Assembly: GCA_048594975.1 (NCBI GenBank)
Contig: JBMDXQ010000146.1
Location: 1-44,625 of the forward strand
Length of the DNA: 44,625 nucleotides
Origin: JBMDXB01 sp048594975
Lineage (GTDB): Bacteria; Acidobacteriota; Vicinamibacteria; Vicinamibacterales; 2-12-FULL-66-21
Direction of reading: 5' to 3'
Part shown: in pieces, positions 24,494 to 33,678 of the stretch
Layout: each line of letters starts with the position of its first letter
How positions within the stretch are numbered: position 1 is the first letter of the stretch
Notes under the pieces: model-generated
Seen by the model: the letters and a program-made list of their open reading frames with translations, nothing else
What the model was told of the DNA's origin: nothing
Database searches by the model: none
Translations under genes and position numbers: made by a program

Positions 24494-24556
24494 GCGCCGT
24501 TCGAGTCTACGCCGGCCGCGCCTCGGGGAGCCGGTGGCGTCGTAGAATCAAGAGCC

Positions 24557-25495
24557 ATGGCCGCGAACCGACAGGCGGCGCTGCGGGTCCGCGACCTGCA
24601 CAAGCGCTACAAGGACGTCGTCGCCGTCGACGGCGTCGACCTGGAGGTGCAGACCGGCGAGTGCTTCGGCCTCGTCGGCCCGAACGGCGCGGGCAAGACG
24701 ACGACCGTCGAGATCTGCGAGGGGCTGACGGAACCCGATTCGGGCGAGGTCGAGGTCCTCGGGATGCGGTGGGACCGAGACGCTGGCGAGCTCCGGCAAC
24801 GGCTCGGCATCCAGCTCCAGGAGACCCAGCTCACGGACAAACTCACCGTCCTCGAGACGCTGCGGCTGTTCCGCAGCTTCTACCGGCGCGGCATCGCGCC
24901 CGAGGACGCGATCGCCCGCGTCGCCCTCCAGGAGAAGCGCGACGCGCGACTCCTGACGCTCTCGGGCGGGCAGAAGCAGCGCCTGGCACTCGCGTGCGCG
25001 CTGGTCGGCGACCCGGAGCTGCTCTTCCTCGACGAGCCGACCACCGGGCTCGACCCGCAGGCGCGGCGCCAGCTATGGGACCTCATCGGCGAGTTCCGGC
25101 AATCCGGCCGCACCACGCTGCTCACCACTCATTACATGGAGGAGGCGGAACGGCTCTGCGATCGCGTCGCGATCGTCGATCGCGGCAAAGTGATCGCCAT
25201 GGACACACCTGCCCGGCTCGTGGCCTCGATCGGCGCCGGCCACGTCGTCGAGTTCCCCGTTGACGGGACCGCGGCGTGTGATCTGGCCGCGATGCGCGCG
25301 GTCGAGGGCGTCCGCGATGCCCGGGCCGAGGACGGCACGGTGCGCGTGCAGGTCGCCGATCTGCAGCGCGTGCTGCCCGGACTGCTCGAAGAGGTGCGCC
25401 GCCAGGGCATTCTGCTGCCCGAGCTGCGCACCCACTCGGCGACGCTGGAAGACGTCTTCGTGTTCCTGACCGGACGCCATCTCCGAGACGACTGA
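24557..25495 (+). CDS. ABC transporter ATP-binding protein (ABC-2 exporter type)
   Basis: A 312-residue ATPase of the DrrA/CcmA-type exporters. Walker A is GPNGAGKTT (about 36-44), the signature is LSGGQKQRLALA and Walker B is LLFLDEPTTGLDP, followed by LTTHYMEEAERLCDR with the switch His. A C-terminal 80-residue domain typical of this group (ATLEDVFVFLTGRHLR at the end) follows. The ATG at 24557 fits the family N-terminus; the longer frame upstream runs antisense through the flippase-like gene. It pairs with the permease at 25668. Cargo unknown. Confidence 0.93.
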   Translation: MAANRQAALRVRDLHKRYKDVVAVDGVDLEVQTGECFGLVGPNGAGKTTTVEICEGLTEPDSGEVEVLGMRWDRDAGELRQRLGIQLQETQLTDKLTVLETLRLFRSFYRRGIAPEDAIARVALQEKRDARLLTLSGGQKQRLALACALVGDPELLFLDEPTTGLDPQARRQLWDLIGEFRQSGRTTLLTTHYMEEAERLCDRVAIVDRGKVIAMDTPARLVASIGAGHVVEFPVDGTAACDLAAMRAVEGVRDARAEDGTVRVQVADLQRVLPGLLEEVRRQGILLPELRTHSATLEDVFVFLTGRHLRDD

Positions 25496-25518
25496 AGGCT
25501 TTGACGCGTGCCGCCGTG

Positions 25519-25640
25519 TCAACTCCCGGAGGCCAACTACCAACTGCCAACTTTCGACAACGCCCAGTGGCTCCCCGCCTGGAGGTTGGGTGAGGGTGGT
25601 TGGGAGTTGATGTCCTTGGGAGTTGGCAGATGGCAGTAGG
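25519..25640. repeat. Intergenic CCAACT array followed by its reverse complement
   Basis: The left part (25519-25555) repeats CCAACT-type words (CAACTCCC, CCAACTAC, CAACTGCC, CCAACTTT) and the right part (25583-25640) repeats AGTTGG-type words (GGTTGGG, GGGAGTTG, GGGAGTTGGCAG, TGGCAG). A spacer of about 27 bases joins them. They can fold as a long imperfect hairpin between the ATPase and permease genes of one transporter. Confidence 0.85.
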
Positions 25641-25667
25641 CACGATGCAGCGAAGCCGCGGTATCCG

Positions 25668-26693
25668 ATGACCGAACACCCGCTCGTGCAGCTGACGCTC
25701 GTCCGCATCCGCGAGTTCATCCGTGAACCCGAGGCGCTCTTCTGGGCGTTCTTCTTCCCGGTGTTGCTGACCGCGGGCCTGGGCATCGCGTTCCGCAGCA
25801 CGCCGGCGGAGGCGGTGGCAGTCGTCACGTCGGACGCGTCGCTCGCAGAGGCGCTCCGGCAGGAACCGGGGCTCCACGTGCGACTGCTCGAGGAGGAGGC
25901 CGCGCGCCATGCGCTGCGCACCGGCAAGGCGGCGTTGCTCGCCGCGCCGGGGCCGGACGGGTCGGTCCAGTTTGGCTACGACGACACGAACCCCGAGGGC
26001 CGCACGGCACGGATGCTCGCCGACCGTGCGATCCAGCGCGCCAGGGGACGCGCCGATCCGGTGACGACGCGCGACGAGCTCGTGCGGGAGCCGGGTTCGC
26101 GGTATGTCGATTTCTTCGTGCCCGGCCTCGTGGGCCTGGGCATCATGAGCAACGCGCTCTGGGGCATCGGCTTCTCGATCGCGGACTCGCGCCGGCGAAA
26201 GCTGATGAAACGCCTGGTGGCCACGCCGATGCCCCGTCGCTACTACCTGATGTCGTACCTGATCGCCCGCCTGCTGGGGCTGGTCGTGGAGATCGCGGTG
26301 CCCGTGGGGTTCGGCGCGCTCGCGTTCGACGTGCCGGTGCGCGGGCGGCTGGTGGATCTCGTCCTCATCTGCCTGCTGTCGTCCACCGCGTTCAGCGCGC
26401 TGGCCATCCTCATCGCATCGCGCGCGAAGACGATCGAGGGCGTGTCCGGCCTGATGAACCTCGTCCAGGTGCCGATGTGGATCGTCTCGGGCGTCTTCTT
26501 CTCGGCGCAGCGCTTCCCCGACGCGGTCCAGCCGCTCATCGACGCGCTGCCGCTGACCGCGACCATCGACGCGGTGCGCGCGCACATGCTCGAAGGGGCG
26601 TCCCTGTTCCAGCTCGCACCCCAGCTGGCGACGCTCGCCGTCTGGCTGGTCGTCTGCTTCACGCTGGCATTGAAGCTGTTCCGCTGGCGTTAG
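25668..26693 (+). CDS. ABC-2 type permease
   Basis: A 341-residue membrane subunit for the ATPase encoded upstream. It begins MTEHPLVQLTLVRIREFIRE, then TM1 (ALFWAFFFPVLLTAGLGIAF), an extracytoplasmic region of about 120 residues and five further hydrophobic segments. The fold-defining VDFFVPGLVGLGIMSNALWG and the MNLVQVPMWIVSGVFFS segment are typical of ABC-2 membrane proteins. The start at 25668 is chosen because the 15 codons upstream lie next to the repeat array and match nothing. The hairpin-forming array at 25519-25640 sits between it and its ATPase partner and could affect relative expression. Confidence 0.9.
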   Translation: MTEHPLVQLTLVRIREFIREPEALFWAFFFPVLLTAGLGIAFRSTPAEAVAVVTSDASLAEALRQEPGLHVRLLEEEAARHALRTGKAALLAAPGPDGSVQFGYDDTNPEGRTARMLADRAIQRARGRADPVTTRDELVREPGSRYVDFFVPGLVGLGIMSNALWGIGFSIADSRRRKLMKRLVATPMPRRYYLMSYLIARLLGLVVEIAVPVGFGALAFDVPVRGRLVDLVLICLLSSTAFSALAILIASRAKTIEGVSGLMNLVQVPMWIVSGVFFSAQRFPDAVQPLIDALPLTATIDAVRAHMLEGASLFQLAPQLATLAVWLVVCFTLALKLFRWR

Positions 26694-26718
26694 GATCTAT
26701 CCCTCCTTTCGAGGCGCC

Positions 26719-27840
26719 ATGCTCACGATCGAACCGGTCGATCCGCGGTCGCGGCGGGACGTCCGCCGCTTCGTCGAGCTTCCCTACCTGCTGTACAGCG
26801 GCGACCCGCGGTGGGTGCCGCCGCTGCGGTCCGAGGCGCGCGTCCTGCTCGATGCCGTCCGGCACCCGTTCTACGAGCATTCCGAGGCGGCGTTCTTCCT
26901 GGCGCTGCGCGACGCCGAGATCGTCGGACGGCTCGGCGTGCTGGAGCACCGGCCGTACAACCGCGTCCACGACACGCGCCACGCCGGCTTCACGCTGTTC
27001 GAGTGCGAGGACGATCCGTACGCCGCGGCGGCGCTCTTCGACGCCGCCGTCGACTGGGCGCGCGGCCGCGGGCTCGACCGTCTCGTCGGGCCGCGCGGCC
27101 TCGGCGCGCTCGACGGCTACGGCCTCCTCGTGGACGGGTTCGAGCGGCCGCAGTTGATGACCATGACCAGCTACAACCCGAAGTGGTATGCGCCGCTGCT
27201 GGAGCGGTTCGGGTTCGTGAAGGAAGTGGATTTCGTCTCCTACGAGCTCGACCGCGACACGTTCGCGATGCCCGACGGCGTGCGCGCCGCCGCCGCGCAC
27301 GCCGAGGCGTCCCTGCGGATCCTCCGCTATCCGACCCGCCGCGCCCTCGTCCGGGCGGCGCGGCGCATCGGCGAGACCTACAATCGCGCGTTCGTGCAGA
27401 ACTGGGAGTACTACCCGCTCACCCCTCGCGAAGTGGACTTCGTCGTCGACCAGGTGCGCCCGCTCGCCGATCCGCGCTTCATGACCTTCATTGCCGCCGG
27501 CGACCAGATCGTCGGGTTCGTGTTCGGCTTCCCGGACGTGTCGGCGGCCCTGCGCGCGATCGGTGGACGGCTGACGCCGTGGGGTGTGGTGCGCCTGCTG
27601 CGCGAGCGCGAGCGCGCCACGCACCTCGTGCTCAATGGCGCCGGCATCGTGCCCGAGCACCAGGGACGAGGGGGCAACGCGCTGCTCTACGTCCAGATCG
27701 AGCGCGCGGTGAAGACCTCGCGATTCCGGACGGCGGAGCTGCCGCAAGTGGCGGAGACGGCGGTGAAGATGCGCGCCGACCTGGAAAAGCTCGGCGCGCG
27801 GCCCATCAAGCGGCACCGGGTATACGCGCGCGCGATCTAG
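26719..27840 (+). CDS. GNAT-like acetyltransferase-fold protein
   Basis: A 373-residue protein. The first half contains FVELPYLLYSGDPRWVPPL and GRLGVLEHRPYN; the second half contains the GNAT-like part, FMTFIAAGDQIVGFVFGFPD followed by a loop and LNGAGIVPEHQGRGGNALLY, where Q-G-R-G-G is the acetyl-CoA pyrophosphate-binding loop. Such N-acetyltransferase-like proteins of about 370-400 residues are widespread with unknown substrate. The gene follows the permease by 25 bases and may be cotranscribed with it; it converges with the serine hydrolase 16 bases on. Confidence 0.75.
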   Translation: MLTIEPVDPRSRRDVRRFVELPYLLYSGDPRWVPPLRSEARVLLDAVRHPFYEHSEAAFFLALRDAEIVGRLGVLEHRPYNRVHDTRHAGFTLFECEDDPYAAAALFDAAVDWARGRGLDRLVGPRGLGALDGYGLLVDGFERPQLMTMTSYNPKWYAPLLERFGFVKEVDFVSYELDRDTFAMPDGVRAAAAHAEASLRILRYPTRRALVRAARRIGETYNRAFVQNWEYYPLTPREVDFVVDQVRPLADPRFMTFIAAGDQIVGFVFGFPDVSAALRAIGGRLTPWGVVRLLRERERATHLVLNGAGIVPEHQGRGGNALLYVQIERAVKTSRFRTAELPQVAETAVKMRADLEKLGARPIKRHRVYARAI

Positions 27841-27856
27841 CAAACCTGTTCAGCGT

Positions 27857-29173
27857 CTAGGATCCCGGCAGCTTTTCCTCGAGCGCCTGGTACACCAGCG
27901 TCTGGAACACATCCGTGATGTCCGATGGCCGCCCGAGCACCTGGACCATCGTCACCATGACCAGCCGTTCGACCGGATCGACGCGGTAAGACGAGCCATA
28001 GGCGCCGCCCCAACCGAACGTTCCGACCGATTGCATGCCGCTCGCGCCGTAGCGCTCGACCACTTCGAAGCCCAGACCGAAGCCGCGGCCGGGCTGCGGA
28101 TACACGTCCTCGAGCTGGTCGGTGGTCATCAGCTTGACCGAGCGGGAAGAGAGGAGCCGAACGCCGTCGATCGTCCCCCCCAGCCGAATCATCTCGAGGA
28201 AGCGCGCGTAGTCGCGTGCCGTCGAGAGCAGCCCCGCGCCGCCGGAGAAGTTCTTGCGCGGCCCTTCGACGTAGTGTCCCTGTCCCCTGCCGCCTTCCGC
28301 CGCCCGCGCCAGTCCGCCGTCGGCCCCGGTCGTGTACACCGCGGCGAGCCGTGCCTTCTGCTCCTGCGGCAGGAAGAAGCGCGTATCCTTCATCCCGAGC
28401 GGACCGGTGATGCGGCTCTCGATGTACTGATCGAGCGGCATTCCGGACGCCCGCTCGACGATGCAGCCGAGGACGTCGGTGTTGTAGCCGTAGACGTACG
28501 CCTCGCCCGGCTGCGAGACGAACGGCAGCGACGCGAGCCGCTCCATCGTGTCGCACACCGGTTCGTCCTTGTCGGCCGTGTACCAGCCGTATCCGGCAGC
28601 CGGTCCGAGCCCCTTCGCCTCGTACAGCGACGCGACGTGGCGGTCCGTGCCGTACGACATCCCGGAGGTGTGCGTCAGCAGGTCCCGGATCGTGATCTGC
28701 CGTTGCGCCTGCTCCGTGGACACGCCCGAGTCCGAGCGCACCGCAACGGTCGTCTTTGCGAATGCCGGGATGAACCGGCTGGCCGGGCTGGCGAGCGTGA
28801 GGCGCCCTTCCTCCGCGAGCTGCAGGATCGCGACGCTGGTGATGGCTTTCGTCTGCGAGGCGATGCGGAAGATGGTGTCGGGTTCCATGCGGCGGCCGGC
28901 CTCCTGATCGCTCCAGCCGAGCGCCTTCTGGTACACCGGCCTGCCGTCGCGCAGCACGAGCGCGACGATGCCGGCCACGCGCTGCTCGTCGACGTAGCGC
29001 TGCAGCGCCGCGTCCAGGCGCGCGAGCCGCTCGGTCGACAAGCCGGAGGCCCTGGGGGCGGTGGCGGCAGGCGCATGCGTCGCCGGCTGCGGCCTCGGGT
29101 GGGGTTTGGATTGGGCCGAAAGACCGGTGACGGCGAGAACGGCCAGAAGCGGGACGAGCCTCGGTGATTTCAT
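27857..29173 (-). CDS. Secreted serine hydrolase, class C beta-lactamase fold
   Basis: A 438-residue exported protein with a signal peptide (MKSPRLVPLLAVLAVTGLSA) and a Pro/Ala-rich linker. The beta-lactamase/DD-peptidase fold shows S-x-x-K as SQTK in FRIASQTKAITSVA (about 106-119), Y-x-N as YGYNTD (about 228-233) and a third box near TFGWGGAYG. The family includes esterases, D-amino peptidases and penicillin-binding proteins; true beta-lactamase activity should not be assumed. A second member of the same family lies at 36811-38409. Confidence 0.88.
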   Translation of the reverse strand: MKSPRLVPLLAVLAVTGLSAQSKPHPRPQPATHAPAATAPRASGLSTERLARLDAALQRYVDEQRVAGIVALVLRDGRPVYQKALGWSDQEAGRRMEPDTIFRIASQTKAITSVAILQLAEEGRLTLASPASRFIPAFAKTTVAVRSDSGVSTEQAQRQITIRDLLTHTSGMSYGTDRHVASLYEAKGLGPAAGYGWYTADKDEPVCDTMERLASLPFVSQPGEAYVYGYNTDVLGCIVERASGMPLDQYIESRITGPLGMKDTRFFLPQEQKARLAAVYTTGADGGLARAAEGGRGQGHYVEGPRKNFSGGAGLLSTARDYARFLEMIRLGGTIDGVRLLSSRSVKLMTTDQLEDVYPQPGRGFGLGFEVVERYGASGMQSVGTFGWGGAYGSSYRVDPVERLVMVTMVQVLGRPSDITDVFQTLVYQALEEKLPGS

Positions 29174-29249
29174 TGCGGCATTCTATTACTCGCCGGCCGG
29201 CCTGAGCCTGTTTCGCGAAGAACTGCGCCTTCCCGGGCGGGAGGGCGTA

Positions 29250-29867
29250 ATGCAGCATGTGCTCAGGACCGCTCGAATCGCGCTGGCGGTCGCCGCCGGC
29301 TTCGCGGCGCCGGCGGCGGCCCAGGACCTGCACCCGGTAGTCTTCGGCGCCGCCGGCTTCGCGGACGTTTACCGCGGCGAGGATCGGAGCTTCGGGACCG
29401 AGCTGAACCTGGCCGGCGGCGGCGGCATCGAATGGAAGCGGCTCGGCATCGACGGCGAGGTCCACCGCACGATCGGCCTGACGCCGCGAAACGTGCCCTG
29501 CGCCGTGGTGAACGTGACGTGCACCGGCTCGGCGCGCCAGGGCGTGCTCGAGGCCACGATGATCTCCGCGAACGTCAGCTACCTCTTCGGCGGGCCGCGC
29601 GTGCGCCCCTACGTGATTGGCAGCGTCGGCGTGCTGCGGACCGAGTCGGTAAACTCGCTGACGGTCGTCGCCGGCGCGACCGCGATCCTGTCCGAGTTTG
29701 CGCAAAGGGACACGGGGATGGCGATAGGCGTCGGCGGCGGCGCGGACATCGCCATCGCGCCGCGGCTGTCGCTCCGCCCCGAGTTCCGGACCTACTCGTC
29801 GGTCATCCTGTCGCGCGCGAACCTCGGTATGCACCGCGGCTCGATTGCACTGCGGTACCGATGGTGA
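29250..29867 (+). CDS. Outer-membrane beta-barrel protein
   Basis: A 205-residue protein with a signal peptide (MQHVLRTARIALAVAAGFAA, cleavage near AAAQ). The rest alternates short beta strands with Gly-rich turns, for example GAAGFADVYRGEDRSFGTEL, VSYLFGGPRVRPYVIGSVGV and GVGGGADIAIAPRLSLRPEF, and ends with the aromatic IALRYRW that outer-membrane assembly recognises. GGGAGGG precedes ATG 29250. Eight strands would fit its size, like OmpA/OmpW-type small barrels. Role unknown. Confidence 0.8.
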   Translation: MQHVLRTARIALAVAAGFAAPAAAQDLHPVVFGAAGFADVYRGEDRSFGTELNLAGGGGIEWKRLGIDGEVHRTIGLTPRNVPCAVVNVTCTGSARQGVLEATMISANVSYLFGGPRVRPYVIGSVGVLRTESVNSLTVVAGATAILSEFAQRDTGMAIGVGGGADIAIAPRLSLRPEFRTYSSVILSRANLGMHRGSIALRYRW

Positions 29868-29894
29868 ACGAGGAGATGGACTGCGACGAGCCGC

Positions 29895-31901
29895 CTACGG
29901 CTGCGACGTCGCCCCCTTCAGGTACTTGTCGAACCAGCCGAGGACGCGGTTCATGAAATCGAGCTGGTGCGCAGCCTCTCCAACGCCGTGCCCTTCGCGC
30001 GGGTAGGTCACGAACTCCACCGGCACGCCCTTCCACTTGAGTGCCGTGTACATCTCCTGCGACTGGCCGATCGGCACGCGCGGGTCGGCGCCGCCGTGGA
30101 TGATGAGCGTCGGCGTCTTCGCCTTCGCGATGTGCGCGAGCGGGGAGCGATCCCAGTAAATCGGGTAGTTGTCGTACATCATCAGGTCCCAGTGGACCGT
30201 GGAGTTCTCGAAGAAGATGTCGGACGTGCCGGTCATGCTGTACCAGTTCGAGATGCCCATCCACATGACGCCGGCCTTGAAGCGCTCGCTCGCGGCCGTC
30301 ACCGCCCACGCGGTCGTGTAGCCGCCGTAGCTGCCGCCGCCCACCCCCACCCGGTTGCCGTCGACGAGCCCGATCTTCACCAGGTGATCGATGCCGGCGA
30401 GCATGTCCGTGAACTCCTTCCCCATCAGATCGCGGTGGTCGGCCATGGAGAACTTCACGCCGCGGCCGATGCTGCCACGGTAGTTCGGGTAGAAGGTGGC
30501 GTAGCCGCGCGCGGCGAGTAACTGGCCCCAGCGGCTGTAACCACCCGCCCACCCGTTCAGGTCCGCGCCTTCCGGCCCGCCGTGCGGCTGCATCACCAGC
30601 GGGTAGCGGCGGCCCTCCTGGTAGCCGATCGGCTTCACGATCACGCCCTCAATCTCCAGTCCGTCGGCCGCCCTCCAGCGCACGACCTCCTGCGCACCCA
30701 GGGCGACGCCGTTCAGTTGCGGGTTCGTGGTCGTGACGCGCCGCGTCGCGGCGCCGTCGAGGACGAAGACCTCTGACGGGTGCGCGGCCGTGTTCGCCGC
30801 AAACGCCATCGTTTTGCCGTCGCCGCCGAAGCTCAGGCCGCCGGCGATGACAGCGTTGCCGGTGGGCAGCGGGGTCCGCGTCTTCGCCGGCAGCGCCAGC
30901 GTGTACGCCCTGGTGTCCTGCCGCTCGATCGCGGTGAACACGATCGTGCTCGGCGCGCCCGGGAGCCAGGCGATCCAGGTCACGGTGCCCTCGTAGCCGG
31001 CCGTGAGGTTCTCGGCGGCGCCCCCCGAGGCCGGCGCCGCGAAGATGCTGCCCGCGTACGGATCGTTGAGGGCCGTCGCGCCGGTCCACGCGATCCACTT
31101 GCCGTCGGGCGACCACCGCGGGTGCGTCAGCTTCCCGGCCGTCTTGGTCAGCGGCGTCGCGGCTCCGCCCGACGCGGACACCGAGCGCACGGTTGTCCGC
31201 ATGTACGAATCGTCCACCGTCGGCGTGTCGGCGGCGGCCACCACCAGCCGCGCCCCGTCCGGCGCCCAGTCGAAGTCGTGCACGGTGATCGCGTCGGTGG
31301 TGACGACGGCGGTCTTCTTCGATGTGACGTCGATCGCGTGCAGCCGCATGTGCTTGTAGTTGCGGTCGGCGACAGTCCAGTCGTGTCCTTTCTTCTCGGC
31401 CTCCTGCTCCTCCTTCGTCTTCGGATCGGTTGCCGTGTAGGCGATCCGCTTCCCGTCGGGCGACCATTTGAAGGCGCTCACGGACGTTTCCGCGGAGGTC
31501 AGGCGCACGGCCTCGCCGCCGCCCGCGCCAATCAGGTGGATCTGCGCGGGGTCGCCGGCCGGCCGGCGCGACAGGAAGGCGATCGTCCTGCCGTCGGGGG
31601 ACCATTGAGCGGACCGGTCGCCGTCGGGTCCGGTCGTGAAGCGCGATGGCCCGCCGCCGCGTGCCGGCACCGTCCACAACTCCGGCACGGCCGGGCCAGG
31701 CTTCTCGTCGGCCGCGCGCGCCCGGGAGAGCTGATAGACGATCCGCGATCCGTCAGGCGAAATCTGCACGTCCGTGACGGTCCGGATCGTCATGATGAGG
31801 TCCGGCGTCAGGACCTTTTCCTGCGCCCGCACCGGGAGCGTGACCGCGAGCACGACGAGCGGCAGCCACACGAGCTTCGTACGCGATTGCTGAACAGCCA
31901 A
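29895..31901 (-). CDS. S9 family prolyl oligopeptidase-type peptidase, secreted
   Basis: A 668-residue exported peptidase. The TTG at 31901 is chosen as start because AGGAGG stands five bases upstream and the following 20 residues (LAVQQSRTKLVWLPLVVLAV) form a signal peptide; the longer frame from 31976 lacks these. Residues about 35-390 hold TolB/WD-like blades (VQISPDGSRIVYQL, QWSPDGRTIAFLS, KWSPDGKRIAYTA, RWSPDGKWIAWTG). The C-terminal alpha/beta-hydrolase has catalytic Ser in GVGGGSYGGYTTAW, Asp in HGGADPRVP and His in YPREGHGV. It resembles dipeptidyl/acylaminoacyl peptidases, which clip short peptides. Confidence 0.92.
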   Translation of the reverse strand: MAVQQSRTKLVWLPLVVLAVTLPVRAQEKVLTPDLIMTIRTVTDVQISPDGSRIVYQLSRARAADEKPGPAVPELWTVPARGGGPSRFTTGPDGDRSAQWSPDGRTIAFLSRRPAGDPAQIHLIGAGGGEAVRLTSAETSVSAFKWSPDGKRIAYTATDPKTKEEQEAEKKGHDWTVADRNYKHMRLHAIDVTSKKTAVVTTDAITVHDFDWAPDGARLVVAAADTPTVDDSYMRTTVRSVSASGGAATPLTKTAGKLTHPRWSPDGKWIAWTGATALNDPYAGSIFAAPASGGAAENLTAGYEGTVTWIAWLPGAPSTIVFTAIERQDTRAYTLALPAKTRTPLPTGNAVIAGGLSFGGDGKTMAFAANTAAHPSEVFVLDGAATRRVTTTNPQLNGVALGAQEVVRWRAADGLEIEGVIVKPIGYQEGRRYPLVMQPHGGPEGADLNGWAGGYSRWGQLLAARGYATFYPNYRGSIGRGVKFSMADHRDLMGKEFTDMLAGIDHLVKIGLVDGNRVGVGGGSYGGYTTAWAVTAASERFKAGVMWMGISNWYSMTGTSDIFFENSTVHWDLMMYDNYPIYWDRSPLAHIAKAKTPTLIIHGGADPRVPIGQSQEMYTALKWKGVPVEFVTYPREGHGVGEAAHQLDFMNRVLGWFDKYLKGATSQP

Positions 31902-32314
31902 GAAGACCTCCTGACAAGTCCGCCCGAGAAGAGAGAGTCCCAGCATATCGCCCGGCCGGCGTCGTGCATGCGGCAAAACGACGCTGCCGCGACGCCTGAG
32001 GGCGATTACTGCTGAGAAAGCGGCCGTCCGTCCGTCCGCCCGGTCCGATCTCGGCGATCCTGCGGTTGAGGGCGTCCGGCCGAACGCGGGACCAGCGTAT
32101 AATGCGCGCCTTCGACCCTTCGGCGGAGCAGGTGCTGCCGGCGTTCGCCGGCCCGGAGGTCCATGCGGCCACGTTCTCTCGAGTCCGATCTGCGGGGCGG
32201 GCCAGTCCCCTCGGAATCGTGCTGTACATTCCTGCGTTCACGGGTTCCCGCACCGACGCGGACCTGGGGCGCCGCCGGCGCGTTCGCGAGCGTCAATCCC
32301 TGGAGGCCACGACC
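31902..32314. other. 413-base divergent intergenic region
   Basis: No gene is supported. A TATAAT (32098-32103) faces right, about 210 bases before the CBS gene, without a good -35 at standard distance. An open frame from 32066 into the CBS gene codes for Arg/Ala-rich sequence with no family match and is judged untranslated leader. Confidence 0.4.
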
Positions 32315-32770
32315 ATGAAGTGCATCAAGGCGATCGTCGAGGGACGCAAGACGGTGACGGTGGCGCCGACGGTGTCGGTCACCGAGGCCAGCCGCGTCAT
32401 GGCCGGCCACGACATCGGCGCCGTCCCGGTCGTCGACGGGGACCGGCTGGCCGGCATCTTCACCGAGCGCGACATCCTGGCACGGGTCGTGGCCGCCGGC
32501 CTCGACTGCGCGACGACGTCGGTTCGAGAGGTGATGTCCACCGGGCTGGTCGTGGCGGATCTCAACGAAACCTACGAGGCCTGCCTGCAGCGCATGCGCC
32601 AGGCGCGCGTCCGCCATCTCATCGTCCTCGACTGCGGTCGCCTCGCCGGCATCCTGTCGCTGCGCGACCTGCTGGCGATGGACCTCGACGACAAGGACGA
32701 GGCGATCGCGCTGCTGAACGCCTACGTCCACTACATTCCCGCGGACATGCAGGCGAAGGCGCGGGTGTGA
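32315..32770 (+). CDS. Tandem CBS-domain protein
   Basis: A 151-residue stand-alone pair of CBS domains, cytoplasmic sensors that bind adenosine nucleotides or SAM. The first copy contains VTEASRVMAGHDIGAVPVVD and LAGIFTERDI, the second VREVMSTGLVVADLNETYEA and LAGILSLRDLLA. GGAGG stands nine bases before ATG 32315. Its stop overlaps the next gene's start (GTGA), so the two are coupled although the next product is exported; why is unclear. Confidence 0.9.
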   Translation: MKCIKAIVEGRKTVTVAPTVSVTEASRVMAGHDIGAVPVVDGDRLAGIFTERDILARVVAAGLDCATTSVREVMSTGLVVADLNETYEACLQRMRQARVRHLIVLDCGRLAGILSLRDLLAMDLDDKDEAIALLNAYVHYIPADMQAKARV

Positions 32771-33678
32771 GGAGAATCGGGCGATCGTTCTATAGCCTTG
32801 CCCTGCCGATGATCGCCGCCCTCGCGCTTGCGCCGCGTGCGGATCCCGTCGTTGCTGAACGCGTGACCAGGCTGACCCGGCAGTCCCTGTGGAAACTGGT
32901 CTCGTCCGTGCCGGTCGATTTCCCGACCCACCACCCGCAGGGACTCGTCAGGGTCGGGGACTCCTTCTTCGTGTCGTCCGTCGAGGTCCACGACCGGCAA
33001 GCCGGCCGCGGCACCGGGCACCTGTTCAAGATGGATCTCGACGGGAAACTGCTCGAGCAGGTCACGCTCGGAGAGGGCGCGATGTATCACCCGGGCGGGC
33101 TCGACTACGACGGCACGCACATCTGGGTGCCCGTCGCCGAGTACCGCCCGGACAGCCGCGCCGTCGTGTATCGCGTCGATCCGGGAACGATGAAGGCAAC
33201 CGAAGTCCTCCGCTTCGCCGACCACATCGGCGCAATCGTGCACAACACCGACGAGCGGACCCTGCACGGCGTCAGCTGGGGATCGCGGCGGTTCTATCGC
33301 TGGTCGCTCGACGGCGCTGGACGCGTGACCAACGCCGCGACCCCGCCCGAACGGCTCGGCACCCTGAACCCGTCGCACTACGTCGACTACCAGGACTGCA
33401 AGTACGCGGGCAGGCGGCGCATGCTCTGCACCGGCGTCACCGAGTTCAGTAAGCCGGGCGCGCCGCGCTTCCGGCTCGGCGGGCTCGATCTTGTAGATCT
33501 CCGCGACGGCCGGCCGCTGCACCAGGTGCCGGTCCTGCTGTGGACCGACTCCGGTCTCGACATGACGCACAACCCGGCCTGGTTCGAGGCGAGCGCGTCC
33601 GGGCTGCGCGCATACTTCCTGCCGGAGGATGAGCGGTCGACGCTTTACGTCTTCGAAGTGGACGCGCCCGGCTCGTGA
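32767..33678 (+). CDS. Secreted DUF6454-like propeller protein
   Basis: A 303-residue protein with a GTG start that overlaps the CBS stop, a signal peptide (VRRIGRSFYSLALPMIAALA) and a body of repeated short strands that looks like a beta-propeller. Typical pieces are HHPQGLVRVGDSFFVSSVEV, GEGAMYHPGGLDYDGTHIWV, GAIVHNTDERTLHGVSWGSR and ALFEVDAPG-like ending LYVFEVDAPGS. The HHPQGL and YHPGGLDYDG wording resembles the DUF6454 family as I remember it; function is not known. A 198-base gap with no feature follows. Confidence 0.72.
   Translation: MRRIGRSFYSLALPMIAALALAPRADPVVAERVTRLTRQSLWKLVSSVPVDFPTHHPQGLVRVGDSFFVSSVEVHDRQAGRGTGHLFKMDLDGKLLEQVTLGEGAMYHPGGLDYDGTHIWVPVAEYRPDSRAVVYRVDPGTMKATEVLRFADHIGAIVHNTDERTLHGVSWGSRRFYRWSLDGAGRVTNAATPPERLGTLNPSHYVDYQDCKYAGRRRMLCTGVTEFSKPGAPRFRLGGLDLVDLRDGRPLHQVPVLLWTDSGLDMTHNPAWFEASASGLRAYFLPEDERSTLYVFEVDAPGS

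Noticed and set aside
27857..29173. Antibiotic-resistance beta-lactamase
   Set aside because: The fold is right, but the family is dominated by esterases and peptidases, and there is no resistance context.
32066..32314. N-terminal extension of the CBS-domain protein
   Set aside because: The extension has no family match, and a GGAGG and ATG at 32315 give the normal CBS start.
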